Shown: piece by piece, positions 42,159 through 51,200 of the stretch
Numbering within the stretch: position 1 is the first letter of the stretch
Layout of the letters: every line of letters starts with the position of its first letter
Notes under the pieces: generated by a model
What the model was told of the DNA's origin: nothing
What the model saw: only the letters and a program-made list of their open reading frames with translations
Databases searched by the model: none
Position numbers and translations under genes: made by a program
From: Collinsella sp.
GTDB lineage: Bacteria; Actinomycetota; Coriobacteriia; Coriobacteriales; Coriobacteriaceae
DNA: 64,000 nucleotides
Assembly (NCBI GenBank): GCA_019414055.1
Contig: DXMV01000014.1
Span: forward strand, 62,001 to 126,000
Direction of reading: 5' to 3'

Positions 42159-42231
42159 TATGCGGCGGCACCCAAGGCGGGCGTAGTAGAATCTGAACCA
42201 CCATATCGCCCCGTACAAAAGGAGACTCCCC

Positions 42232-42480
42232 ATGCATGACGTCGGAATGAACATGAGCCAGCTTGCCATGAGCGTCAAGCAGGTCGACGACACCATTGAG
42301 CTCGCTCACGAGTGGAGCCATCAGCTGCTGCACGCGACCGAGAACTTTGACATGGAGCGCATTGGCGCCAAACTCGAGGCCGCCATGTCTGCGCTGCACG
42401 AGGCGCACGATGCGCTCGAGGGCTACGAGGAGGCCATCGAGGCAGATCACAACTCCGTCGGCTCCGTGAAGCTGGTGTAA
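42232..42480 (+). CDS. Small Met/His-rich helical protein upstream of nikR
   Basis: An 82-residue soluble protein with no family I recognise. It appears wholly helical, begins MHDVGMNMSQLAMSV, has several His (HEWSHQLLHATENF) and repeating acidic/hydrophobic residues. The ATG follows AAAGGAG. Its stop codon lies one base from the nikR start, so the two are almost surely co-transcribed and coupled. A link to nickel handling is only inferred from this position and the His/Met content. Confidence 0.75.
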   Translation: MHDVGMNMSQLAMSVKQVDDTIELAHEWSHQLLHATENFDMERIGAKLEAAMSALHEAHDALEGYEEAIEADHNSVGSVKLV

Positions 42481-42481
42481 C

Positions 42482-42982
42482 GTGGCCGAGCACGAGCACG
42501 AGCACGCGCACGATCACGGTGTGGACGACGATGCGAGCTGCCGCTGCAGCGGCTCCAGCTCCGAGCTGGTCCGCTTTTCGGTCACCGCGCCCGACGACCT
42601 GCTGCGCCGCTTTGACGAGCAGATCGCGCGCCGCGGTGACGTGGCTAACCGATCCGAGGCCGTACGCGATCTGATTCGCGCCTCGATCGCCAAGGAGCAG
42701 ATGCGCACGCCCGACGAGCAGGTCATCGGTTCGCTCACCATGATCTATGACCACCATACCGGCGATCTGACGCGCCGTCTGGACGAGGTGCAGCACGACT
42801 ACACCGACGAGATCGTCTCGACCATGCATGTGCATCTGGACCACCACAACTGCCTGGAGATTCTGGCGCTCAAGGGTCGCGGCAAACGCGTCTACGAGCT
42901 GGCGGACCGGTTGCTGGGGCTGCGCGGCGTTAAGCACGGCGAGCTCACCTGCGCCGCCACCAAGCAGAGCCTGGGGCTGTAA
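42482..42982 (+). CDS. nikR: Nickel-responsive regulator NikR
   Basis: NikR is a tetrameric repressor that binds DNA when loaded with nickel. The ribbon-helix-helix lies at about residues 28-70 (LVRFSVTAPDDLLRRFDEQI, NRSEAVRDLIRASI). The ACT-like nickel domain has YDHHTGDLTRRL and MHVHLDHHNCLEI, giving the His/Cys ligands. The first 25 residues are an extra His/Cys-rich tail (HEHEHAHDHG, SCRCS) not found in E. coli NikR. The start is GTG at 42482. It precedes hypF, hypC, hypD and hypE on the same strand, consistent with nickel control of hydrogenase maturation. Confidence 0.94.
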   Translation: MAEHEHEHAHDHGVDDDASCRCSGSSSELVRFSVTAPDDLLRRFDEQIARRGDVANRSEAVRDLIRASIAKEQMRTPDEQVIGSLTMIYDHHTGDLTRRLDEVQHDYTDEIVSTMHVHLDHHNCLEILALKGRGKRVYELADRLLGLRGVKHGELTCAATKQSLGL

Positions 42983-43040
42983 CGGGATTTCCCGCAGCGC
43001 ACCTGCCAAAAAGGGACAGGTTTCAACGAAGGAGGGTCGC

Positions 43041-45494
43041 ATGCGACATGTGCATATCCATGTAACGGGCATTGTGCAGGGCGTTGGCATGCGGCCATTT
43101 GTGTATCGCGAGGCTATGGCGCATGGCATTTGCGGCTGGGTGCTCAACGCGGGCGATGGCGTGCACATCGAGGCGCATGCTTTGAGCGAGGCGCTCGACG
43201 GCTTTGTCGCCGCGCTGTCGGAGCACGCGCCGGCCGCGGCTCGCGTGGAGCATGTCGCTGTCGCAGACTTGGAGCCCGACGTATGGGATGCCAACGATGA
43301 GCAGGTCTTTCGTATCGTAGCGTCGCAGGATCAGACCGTGCACACGACGCTCATCTCTCCCGATATCGCCACCTGTGACGACTGCCTGCGCGAACTGTTC
43401 GACCCCACCGACCGACGCTATCACTACCCCTTTATCAACTGCACCAACTGCGGGCCGCGCTTTACCATCATCCGATCGCTGCCTTATGACCGAGCGGCCA
43501 CGTCGATGGATTGCTTCCCCATGTGCCCCGAGTGCGCCGCAGAGTATGGCGACCCGCTTGACCGGCGCTTTCATGCGCAGCCCGATGCCTGCTTTGACTG
43601 CGGGCCACATATTACCTGGCGCGAGGCGGCGGGCGACATGGAGCTCGAGGACTCGGGGGCGACGCCAGCCGTCGGCAGCACGCGCGAGACCAGCGACGCC
43701 ATTATCGACCGCTGTGTTGAGCTGCTGGCCAGCGGCGGTATTGTCGCCATCAAGGGCCTGGGCGGATTCCATCTGGCCTGCAACGCCGACAATGAGCAGG
43801 CGGTGGTCGAGTTGCGCCGTCGCAAGCGCCGCAGCAACAAGCCGCTTGCCGTTATGGTGCGCAGCCTTGCCGATACTGAACGCCTGTGCCATGTCGATGA
43901 TGCCGAGCGCGGCTTGCTAACCGGTAGCATCCGCCCCATTGTGCTGTTACGCCGGCGTGCTGTTGGCGAGGGAGATTCCCCCGACGCCCTCACACTCGCG
44001 CCATCCGTCGCGCACGATCTACCTGAGCTCGGCGTCATGCTCCCCTATACACCGCTTCAGCATCTGCTGTTTGCAGCTGCCGCGTCGCATGACATGCACG
44101 CGCTGGTCATGACCAGCGGAAACCTGAGCGAGGAGCCCATCGAGACCGACGATGCCCTTGCATGGGAACATCTTGTTGCCGCCGGCATCGCCGACGCGCT
44201 ACTTGGCAATGACCGTGCGATTCTCTCACGCTACGACGACTCCGTGGTACGTATGGTCGACGGCACCGTCATGCCTGTGCGTCGCGCACGCGGATATGCG
44301 CCGCAGCCGTTGCCGCTGCCGGCGCTCGACGGCACTGCACCCTGCGTGCTCGCCTGCGGGCCGCAGCAAAAAGCGACGATCGCATTCACACGCGAGGATG
44401 CGAATGGCGAGGCGGCCTGTTTTGTGTCGCAGCATATCGGCGATGTCGAAAACGGCGCGACCTTCGATGCCTGGATCGCCGCCCGCGCACGTCTAGAAAA
44501 CCTCTTTGACCTGACGCCTGCCGCCCTGGCATGCGACATGCACCCCAGCTACCTGTCGAGCCAGTGGGCACGCGAGCGGGCACGAGAGCACGATCTGCCG
44601 CTTATCGAAATCCAGCATCATCATGCTCACATCGCGAGCGTAATGGGAGAGGCGATTGTCGCTGGCCGGCTTGCGCCCGATGCGCGAGCCCTCGGTATTG
44701 CCTTCGATGGTACGGGTGCCGGCACCGACGGCACCATATGGGGCGGTGAGTTTCTTATCGCCGGCCTTGCCGATTTTGAACGCACCGCGCACCTGCGCAC
44801 CTGGGCGCTGCCAGGCGGTGCCGCATCCGTGCGCGATGCCCGGCGCAATGCCTTTGCCCTGCTGAGCGAGCTCGACCTGCTCGAGCACCCGGGTGCCGCG
44901 GGGCTATTGGGCACCCTCGACGAGCAAACACGCAGCGTGACAGCCGCCATGATCGAGCGCGGCATCAACAGCCCGCGTACCAGCAGCATGGGGCGTCTCT
45001 TTGATGCCGCGGCAGCGATTCTGGGCATCTGCGGCAAGGCAACCTACGAGGGCGAACCCGCCATAGAACTCGAAGCCGCCGCCTGGCGCGCGCTCGACGG
45101 TAAGACCGTTCGTCTCGACGGCAATCATACAGGCGTATTCACGTCTGCCGACGACTCCCCCATCTTGGACCCCCAACCGCTCATCGAAGCTCTTCTGAAT
45201 GGAATCGAGGCAGGCGCGCCGGCCGACCGGCTCGCCCTCGGGTTTCACATCGCCATTACGCACGCTACGACCCACATCGCACGCGAGATCTGTGATCACG
45301 AAGGCATCGATACCGTCGCGCTCTCGGGCGGTGTGTTCATGAACCGGCTTTTGCTTCAGCTCCTTACCCACGAACTCAAAGACGCCGGTCTTGCCGTCTT
45401 GGTCCCCCACGCTGTACCCGCCAACGACGGCTGCATCGCCTACGGTCAGGCCGCCATCGCTCGCGCTCGCCTCGCGCAGACGGCGTTGCGATAG
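43041..45494 (+). CDS. hypF: Carbamoyltransferase HypF
   Basis: HypF turns carbamoyl phosphate into the carbamoyl group that HypE converts to the cyanide ligand of the NiFe site. The 817-residue protein has the acylphosphatase domain (HIHVTGIVQGVGMRPFVYR, residues about 3-21), two zinc fingers (CDDCLRELFD..NCTNCGP and CPECAAEYGD..CFDCGP), the YrdC-like domain (GGIVAIKGLGGFHLACNA, KRRSNKPLAVM), and the Kae1-like domain (VQHHHAH-type IQHHHAHIASVMGE, GIAFDGTGAGTDGTIWGGE, ALSGGVFMNRLLL). ATG 43041 follows GAAGGAGGG. Slightly longer than the usual 750-770 residues. Confidence 0.97.
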   Translation: MRHVHIHVTGIVQGVGMRPFVYREAMAHGICGWVLNAGDGVHIEAHALSEALDGFVAALSEHAPAAARVEHVAVADLEPDVWDANDEQVFRIVASQDQTVHTTLISPDIATCDDCLRELFDPTDRRYHYPFINCTNCGPRFTIIRSLPYDRAATSMDCFPMCPECAAEYGDPLDRRFHAQPDACFDCGPHITWREAAGDMELEDSGATPAVGSTRETSDAIIDRCVELLASGGIVAIKGLGGFHLACNADNEQAVVELRRRKRRSNKPLAVMVRSLADTERLCHVDDAERGLLTGSIRPIVLLRRRAVGEGDSPDALTLAPSVAHDLPELGVMLPYTPLQHLLFAAAASHDMHALVMTSGNLSEEPIETDDALAWEHLVAAGIADALLGNDRAILSRYDDSVVRMVDGTVMPVRRARGYAPQPLPLPALDGTAPCVLACGPQQKATIAFTREDANGEAACFVSQHIGDVENGATFDAWIAARARLENLFDLTPAALACDMHPSYLSSQWARERAREHDLPLIEIQHHHAHIASVMGEAIVAGRLAPDARALGIAFDGTGAGTDGTIWGGEFLIAGLADFERTAHLRTWALPGGAASVRDARRNAFALLSELDLLEHPGAAGLLGTLDEQTRSVTAAMIERGINSPRTSSMGRLFDAAAAILGICGKATYEGEPAIELEAAAWRALDGKTVRLDGNHTGVFTSADDSPILDPQPLIEALLNGIEAGAPADRLALGFHIAITHATTHIAREICDHEGIDTVALSGGVFMNRLLLQLLTHELKDAGLAVLVPHAVPANDGCIAYGQAAIARARLAQTALR

Positions 45495-45625
45495 GCTGTT
45501 TTGCCAGCCTGCGCGCCGCCGTCTCACAGGTGTAACGCGTTTGCTCGTGACTCCCGCGAGCGCTACCATCAACTGATGGGTAATTAGGCGCCTATCCAGC
45601 GCAAAACGTATAAAAGGGGAACAAT

Positions 45626-45886
45626 ATGTGCCTTGCCGTTCCCGGTAAAGTGGTCAAACGCGACGACGACCTTAAGGCGACCGTCGACATGATGGGCATC
45701 GAGCGCCCCGTTTCGCTGCGCCTCGTGCCGACGGCACAGGTAGGCGACTATATTCTCGTGCACGCCGGCTTTGGCATTCAGATTGTCGACGAGCAGGAGG
45801 CCCAAGAGACACTCGAGCTCGTCAATACCATGACCGAGCTGGCCGAAGAGGACCAGCTTGTCACCAACCCGGCCGAGGCATACTAG
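45626..45886 (+). CDS. hypC: Hydrogenase maturation chaperone HypC
   Basis: An 86-residue chaperone that carries iron with its ligands between HypD and the hydrogenase large subunit. It begins MCLAVPGKVV; Cys2 is the essential residue. VDMMGIERPVSLRLVP and VGDYILVHAGFGIQIVDE complete the family pattern. The ATG follows AAAAGGGGAAC. Its stop codon overlaps the GTG start of hypD by one base, so hypC and hypD are coupled. Confidence 0.97.
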   Translation: MCLAVPGKVVKRDDDLKATVDMMGIERPVSLRLVPTAQVGDYILVHAGFGIQIVDEQEAQETLELVNTMTELAEEDQLVTNPAEAY

Positions 45887-47001
45887 TGGCGGCTGCGCAG
45901 CCGGTTCGCTCCGGTATCGACTTTTCGGCATTTCGCGACCCCAAGCTAGCTCGCGAGCTCATCGATCGTATTCATGAGCTTGTCGGCAACCGCAGCATCA
46001 ACCTTATGGAAGTCTGTGGTACGCACACCGTGAGCATTGGCCGCTATGGCTTTCGCTCCATTATGCCGACGGGACTCAAACTGCTAAGCGGCCCGGGATG
46101 CCCCGTTTGCGTCACCGCCAACCGCGACATCGATCACGCAATCGCGCTTTCCAACATGGACGGCGCCATCATCACCACCTTTGGCGACATGATGCGCGTG
46201 CCCGGATCGTCCACCTCGCTTGCCGCGCAAAAGGCGGCGGGGCGCGACATCCGCATCGTCTACTCTCCGCTCGACGCGCTCGACATTGCCGAGCAAAATC
46301 CCGAACGCCCGGTCATCTTTATGGGCGTCGGCTTTGAGACCACAACGCCCACCATTGCCGCCGCTGTTCTGGAGGCCGACGCGTGCGGGCTCCAGAACTT
46401 CTCGGTCTACTGTGCCCACAAGACCACGCCGCCGGCTCTGCGTGCGATCTCCAACGACCCCGAGACCGCCATCGACGGCTTTATCCTGCCTGGTCACGTC
46501 GCTACCATCACAGGCCTGGCACCCTTTGGGTTTTTGGTCGACGAGTTCGAGACCCCCGGCGTGGTCACGGGATTTGAACCGGTCGATATCTTGCAGGGCA
46601 TCTGTATGCTGGTCCAGATGGTTGTCGAGCACAGGCCCGCAATCGACAACGCCTACCGGCGTGGCGTCAATGCAGACGGCAACCCCGTGGCGCGCCAGCT
46701 GGTCGAACAGGTATTTGAGCCGTGCGACACCGCGTGGCGCGGGCTGGGACCGATTGCCAACTCGGGTCTTTCCATCCGACCCGAATTCGCGCGCTTTGAT
46801 GCCGGCGCCCGCTTTGACGTGCCCATTGAGGCGACGGTCGAGCCACGCGGCTGCCGCTGCGGCGACGTGCTGCGCGGAGCCATCACGCCGAGCGACTGTC
46901 CTCTGTTTGGCCGCGCTTGCACGCCCGAACATCCCGTCGGACCGTGCATGGTGAGCTCCGAAGGTAGCTGCGCGGCGTACTACCGCTACCGCGACTATTA
47001 G
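45886..47001 (+). CDS. hypD: Hydrogenase maturation protein HypD
   Basis: HypD is the 4Fe-4S scaffold on which Fe(CN)2CO is built. The 371 residues contain LMEVCGTHTVSIGRYG, the redox pair in LLSGPGCPVCVT, TFGDMMRVPGS, FMGVGFETTTPTIA, FSVYCAHKTTPPA, DGFILPGHVATITG, and the C-terminal cluster cysteines (RGCRCGDVLRGAITPSDCPLF, PVGPCMVS). It starts with GTG at 45886 on the hypC stop. A truncated structured repeat element (47006-47044) fills the gap to hypE. Confidence 0.97.
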   Translation: MAAAQPVRSGIDFSAFRDPKLARELIDRIHELVGNRSINLMEVCGTHTVSIGRYGFRSIMPTGLKLLSGPGCPVCVTANRDIDHAIALSNMDGAIITTFGDMMRVPGSSTSLAAQKAAGRDIRIVYSPLDALDIAEQNPERPVIFMGVGFETTTPTIAAAVLEADACGLQNFSVYCAHKTTPPALRAISNDPETAIDGFILPGHVATITGLAPFGFLVDEFETPGVVTGFEPVDILQGICMLVQMVVEHRPAIDNAYRRGVNADGNPVARQLVEQVFEPCDTAWRGLGPIANSGLSIRPEFARFDAGARFDVPIEATVEPRGCRCGDVLRGAITPSDCPLFGRACTPEHPVGPCMVSSEGSCAAYYRYRDY

Positions 47002-47005
47002 GTTT

Positions 47006-47044
47006 CGCCGTTCTAACGAACGGCGGACCGGTCGACGCTGCGCC
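47006..47044 (+). repeat. Structured repeat element, truncated copy 4
   Basis: Hairpin CGCCGTTC-TAAC-GAACGGCG (47006-47025) followed by GGTCGACGCTGC matches the first two parts of the element at 6410-6544. The downstream outer and inner stems are absent. It lies 4 nt after the hypD stop. Confidence 0.75.
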
Positions 47045-47082
47045 TCACCCATATAATTCCACCCGCGATTGGAGTTTTCGAT

Positions 47083-48117
47083 ATGTCCCATAGCGTTACC
47101 GATAGCACTGTCCTGTTGGGCCACGGCTCCGGCGGCCAGATGATGAAGCGCATTATCGATGAGGTCTTTCTGGATGCCTTTGGGTCGCCCGAGCTGCTTG
47201 CGGGCAACGATGCCGGCGTCGCTGCGCTGCCCGCGAGCGGGCGCATCGCCATGTCGACCGACAGCTTTGTGGTAACGCCACAGTTCTTCCCCGGCGGCAA
47301 TATCGGCCGCCTCGCCGTATGCGGAACCGTCAACGACGTCGCGACCTCGGGCGCTAACGTGCGCTACCTCTCATGCGGCTTTATCCTCGAAGAGGGCTAT
47401 CCCATGGACAAGCTGCGCCAGATTGTGCAGGCCATGGCCGAAACGGCACATGAGGCAGGCGTGAAGATTATCACCGGCGACACCAAGGTGGTCGAGCGTG
47501 GAGGTGCCGACGGCGTCTACATCAATACCGCCGGCGTGGGCGAGGTGCCCGCAGGCGTGACGCTCAGCGGTGCCAACTGCCGGCCCGGCGACGCCATCCT
47601 GGTATCGGGTACGCTAGGCGACCACGGCATCGCCATCATGAGCCAGCGCGAGGGCTTGGCGTTTTCGAGCAACATCGAAAGCGACGCTGCGCCGCTCAAT
47701 CATCTGATTGCCGACGTGCTCGCCGCCGCCCCCGACACCCGCTGCTTCCGCGACCCCACGCGCGGCGGCCTGGCATCCACGCTCAACGAGTTTGCCCAGG
47801 CCAGCGGCGTTGCCATGGAGATTGACGAGGATGCCGTGCCCGTGCGCCCCGACGTGCAGGCGGCATGCGAGATGCTCGGCTACGATGTGCTGCAGGTAGC
47901 AAACGAGGGCAAGATGGTTGCCGTGGTGCCGGCCGAGCAGGCCGATGCCGCACTGGCAGCCATGCGCGCCGCGCGCTACGGCGAAAACGCCGCGATTATC
48001 GGTCGCGTGCTGCCGCTTGCCGAGGACACCCGCCCCGCCGTACGCGTGCGCACCGGCTGGGGATCGACCCGCATCCTCGACATGCTCGTAGGAGAACAAC
48101 TGCCCAGGATTTGCTAG
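47083..48117 (+). CDS. hypE: Hydrogenase maturation protein HypE
   Basis: HypE dehydrates the carbamoyl group on its C-terminal cysteine to thiocyanate, the cyanide source for HypD. The 344-residue PurM-like protein shows LLGHGSGGQMMKRIIDEVF, STDSFVVTPQFFPGGNIG, VCGTVNDVATSGA, ITGDTKVVERG, FRDPTRGGLASTLNEFA, and the final GEQLPRIC whose Cys is the modified residue. The ATG follows GGAGTTTTCG. Last gene of the cluster, followed by a very strong terminator. Confidence 0.97.
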   Translation: MSHSVTDSTVLLGHGSGGQMMKRIIDEVFLDAFGSPELLAGNDAGVAALPASGRIAMSTDSFVVTPQFFPGGNIGRLAVCGTVNDVATSGANVRYLSCGFILEEGYPMDKLRQIVQAMAETAHEAGVKIITGDTKVVERGGADGVYINTAGVGEVPAGVTLSGANCRPGDAILVSGTLGDHGIAIMSQREGLAFSSNIESDAAPLNHLIADVLAAAPDTRCFRDPTRGGLASTLNEFAQASGVAMEIDEDAVPVRPDVQAACEMLGYDVLQVANEGKMVAVVPAEQADAALAAMRAARYGENAAIIGRVLPLAEDTRPAVRVRTGWGSTRILDMLVGEQLPRIC

Positions 48118-48207
48118 CGGCTGCTCTGCAAGCTGCCCAGCATCCGGCCACAATCGGCCCGCCCATTTTCACTGGGACGTTGGCCCACTCAAGCTGCGGG
48201 GAGATGG

Positions 48208-48246
48208 AAGGGCCCTCCTGCCGAGCTGATCGGCAGGAGGGCCCTT
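48208..48246. terminator. Bidirectional terminator between hypE and the surface protein gene
   Basis: Perfect 17-bp stem AAGGGCCCTCCTGCCGA/TCGGCAGGAGGGCCCTT with a 5-nt loop; convergent genes stop on both sides. Confidence 0.92.
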
Positions 48247-48298
48247 CGCCTTGCAAAACCATACTCCTTGCAGTATTTACCTGTCAGGCAGACGCTCG

Positions 48299-51200
48299 CT
48301 ACGCCGCGCGACGCTTGGTGTAGAAAAACCAGCCGCCGACGGCCGCGATACCGACGATGCCCACGGCAACACCGGCGATGGCAAAGCCGTTCGAGCCCGC
48401 GTCCGCAGCCTTGTTAGCGGCGCCGGCGCTCAACGCGGCGGTCTTGCCGGACGTGCCCGACTTTTTGCCGCTCTTGTCTGTCTTGCCGGCGACGGAAGAC
48501 TCCGTCGAATCCTTCTTGCCGGATTCGGCCTCGGCCTTGGAATCGCCAGCTGCCTTGGCGCCCTCGCTCGAGGAAGCACCGGCCATCTTGGCGGCCACAG
48601 GAGCCATTACGCCCGCAAAACCGGCGGTCCCGTTGCCGGCACCGCCGTCCGACCCGGCACCCGGCGTCAGGACGCCCGGCGCCACCGTGGGCTTCTGCGG
48701 GTCCTTGCTGCTCGAGCCCTTGCCCGCCGTCACGACCGTCTTCCAGGCAATCGTCTCTCCCGAGGAGACACGATACGTCGTGAGCGCGCGGAGCGCCTGC
48801 TCGGTCGCCATGGCGTTGGCCGCGCCGCCCTTGCTGTGCGCATAGCCGTTGCCGCCGTCCACGCGGTACAGGTCCAGCGCGCAGACCACGTTGGTCACGG
48901 CATTTGCAAACCCGTTAACGGGGTTGGCCGGGTCACGGTCGAGCGAAAGCAGCGCGAGGATCACCTGGGCATTGGCCTCGGCAGAACCGAAATCACAGGT
49001 ACCCGCGCTCATCTTGCCCTTGAGGTAGGAGAGGCCGTTCTCGATGGCAGCATCGACCTTGGTGTCGCCCTCATAGGGCGCCACGGCCTGGATCGCCATG
49101 GCCGTCAGGTCCACGTCGCCCAGACGCGTACCCTCCACGGCGTCGTCGCTGCCGAGAAGCTCGCAGACGGCGTCCGCGAGGCTCGCGCGCGTCCAGGCAG
49201 AACCGGCGGGTACATCCGATCCGCTCGCATTAAGCGCCATCAGCGCAAAGATCTTCTCGTTGGCGCGCGTCATATCGGTGCGGCTGCAGATGAGCTCGAC
49301 CAGGTTGACGCCGTCATAGTCGGTGATGTCCTCGCCGATGGCGGAGAGGGCCAGCGCCACACGCTCGGTCTCAGTCAGAGCGCAGGTCGCACTCCCCCAC
49401 TCGGCCTTGTGCTCGGCCAGCGAGGCGCGGTAGTTGTCGAGCAGCTTGGAATCGATCTTGCGGCCCGCCTTGGCAAAGTCGTAGATCTCCCACTCGTCGC
49501 CGTACTGGAAGGCGTCGGAGCTGCGGCGCACGTCGATGAACGCAGCGGCAGCATCGATGCCCGCCGAGGCGGACTCACTCGTGGCGGGGCTCGCGGCCAC
49601 ACCGGCCACGGTGATGGTAAGCGTCACGGGCTCGGCACCGGCGGTCGTGTCCACCGGCGTACCCGTCGCGACCACCGTGCCGGCCGAAAGCGCAGTCACC
49701 GTATAGTCACTCGAGGCCACGTACAGGCCGTCATCGGGAGCGCCGTCGACGTGCTTCCAGGCGCCCTTCTCGATGCGGTCGATGCCCACGATACCCGAGG
49801 CGTCCTTGCCGTCGAGCGTCTTGAACGTCCAGGTGAGGCCGGGCTCGGTCACGCTCCAGCCGTCCGCGTCGTTTTTACCGGTAAAGGTCAGGTCGAGCTT
49901 TTGCGCCGAGCCGGCCTTGAGGTAGAGGCTGTCCGTGCCGGCCGTCACGCTCGCAAGCGGATTTTGGTAAGCATAAGTCACGTCGCACGACGCGCTGATG
50001 ACCTTGCCATCGGCGTCCGTGTCGGGCAGCGTCGCGGTAAACGTGGTGGTGCCAGCCTTGTACGCCGTGTAGCCGATCTCGCCCGCGGTGGCGTAGGCCG
50101 CCACGGCAGGATCGCTGCTCGTCACGGTAAAGTTGTCGCGGTTGGTGGCGTTGTCGGGCGCCACCACCGGGCGTGCGTGATCGGTCAAAAACGCGCCGCG
50201 CTCGGAGAGCGGGTTGCGGCCCTGCAGGTAGACGGTGGCGCCGTCCTCGTTATAGCCCATCGAGATGGACGTGGCGGCCACGGCTTCTGACGTCAGCGTC
50301 ACGCTCTTGGAGCCAGCGCCCGCAGATGCGACGTCGCGCGGGGTAACGGTGATCGTGGCACTGCCGGCATGCTTGAAGTAAAAGCAGGCCGAGTAGTCGT
50401 TGCTGTAGATGGTCGTAGGATCGCTCGAGGCAAAGTGGAAGCGGCTGAACGAAACGGGCACGTACTCGCCCCTATCGGCGTCGACGTAATGCACGCGAAT
50501 CTCGAGGTTGCGCACCTCGGAGCCCTGGACGGTAGCCGCACCGTCGGTCACGTTGCTCACGGTGCCGTCGGAGGCACGATACCACAGCTCAAAGTCGTCG
50601 AACTGCTTGGCCTTGGCCTTGATCTTGATGGTAGCCACGGTCTGCTCAGAGCCATCGACCTTGTGCTCGGTGGCGGTCACCGTGCCAGTAGCGTTGTCGT
50701 AGATGTAGAGCTCGCCCGTGGACTCGTTGATACCGATGTTTCCGCGGTTGGCATCGTCGGTGCCCCAGGTGATGGTGCTCGTGGCCGGGACGCCCTTAAG
50801 TGCAAAGACGCCAAGTTTGCGGTAGGCGTTCACAGCGTCGGGCGAAACCTCGAGCATATGGTCGGCAACCGCCTGGCTGGTGCCGTCGTTGGCCGTGAAG
50901 CTTACGGTGTAGGTGTCGTCGGGCGTGGTATCCTCGGGCGCCTGGTAGCTGTTGCCCGAGCCAAAGACCGGCGTGCCATTTTTATCGATACCCCAGCTGC
51001 TGCCGTTGGCGCCGCAGTTAGCGTTGATGAGGTCGGCGAAGGCGTCGGTGGCCATGTCGGCCGGGTCGACGGCATAGGAGTTGACGAGCGCCGAGGCGGG
51101 GGCGTCCATCTTGTTGGTGAGGAATGCGCCCCAGTAGGTGTTGACGAGCTGGCCCGCGTTGTAGGTCGCGAACAGCGCGCCCGCCGTGCCCTCGGAGGTC

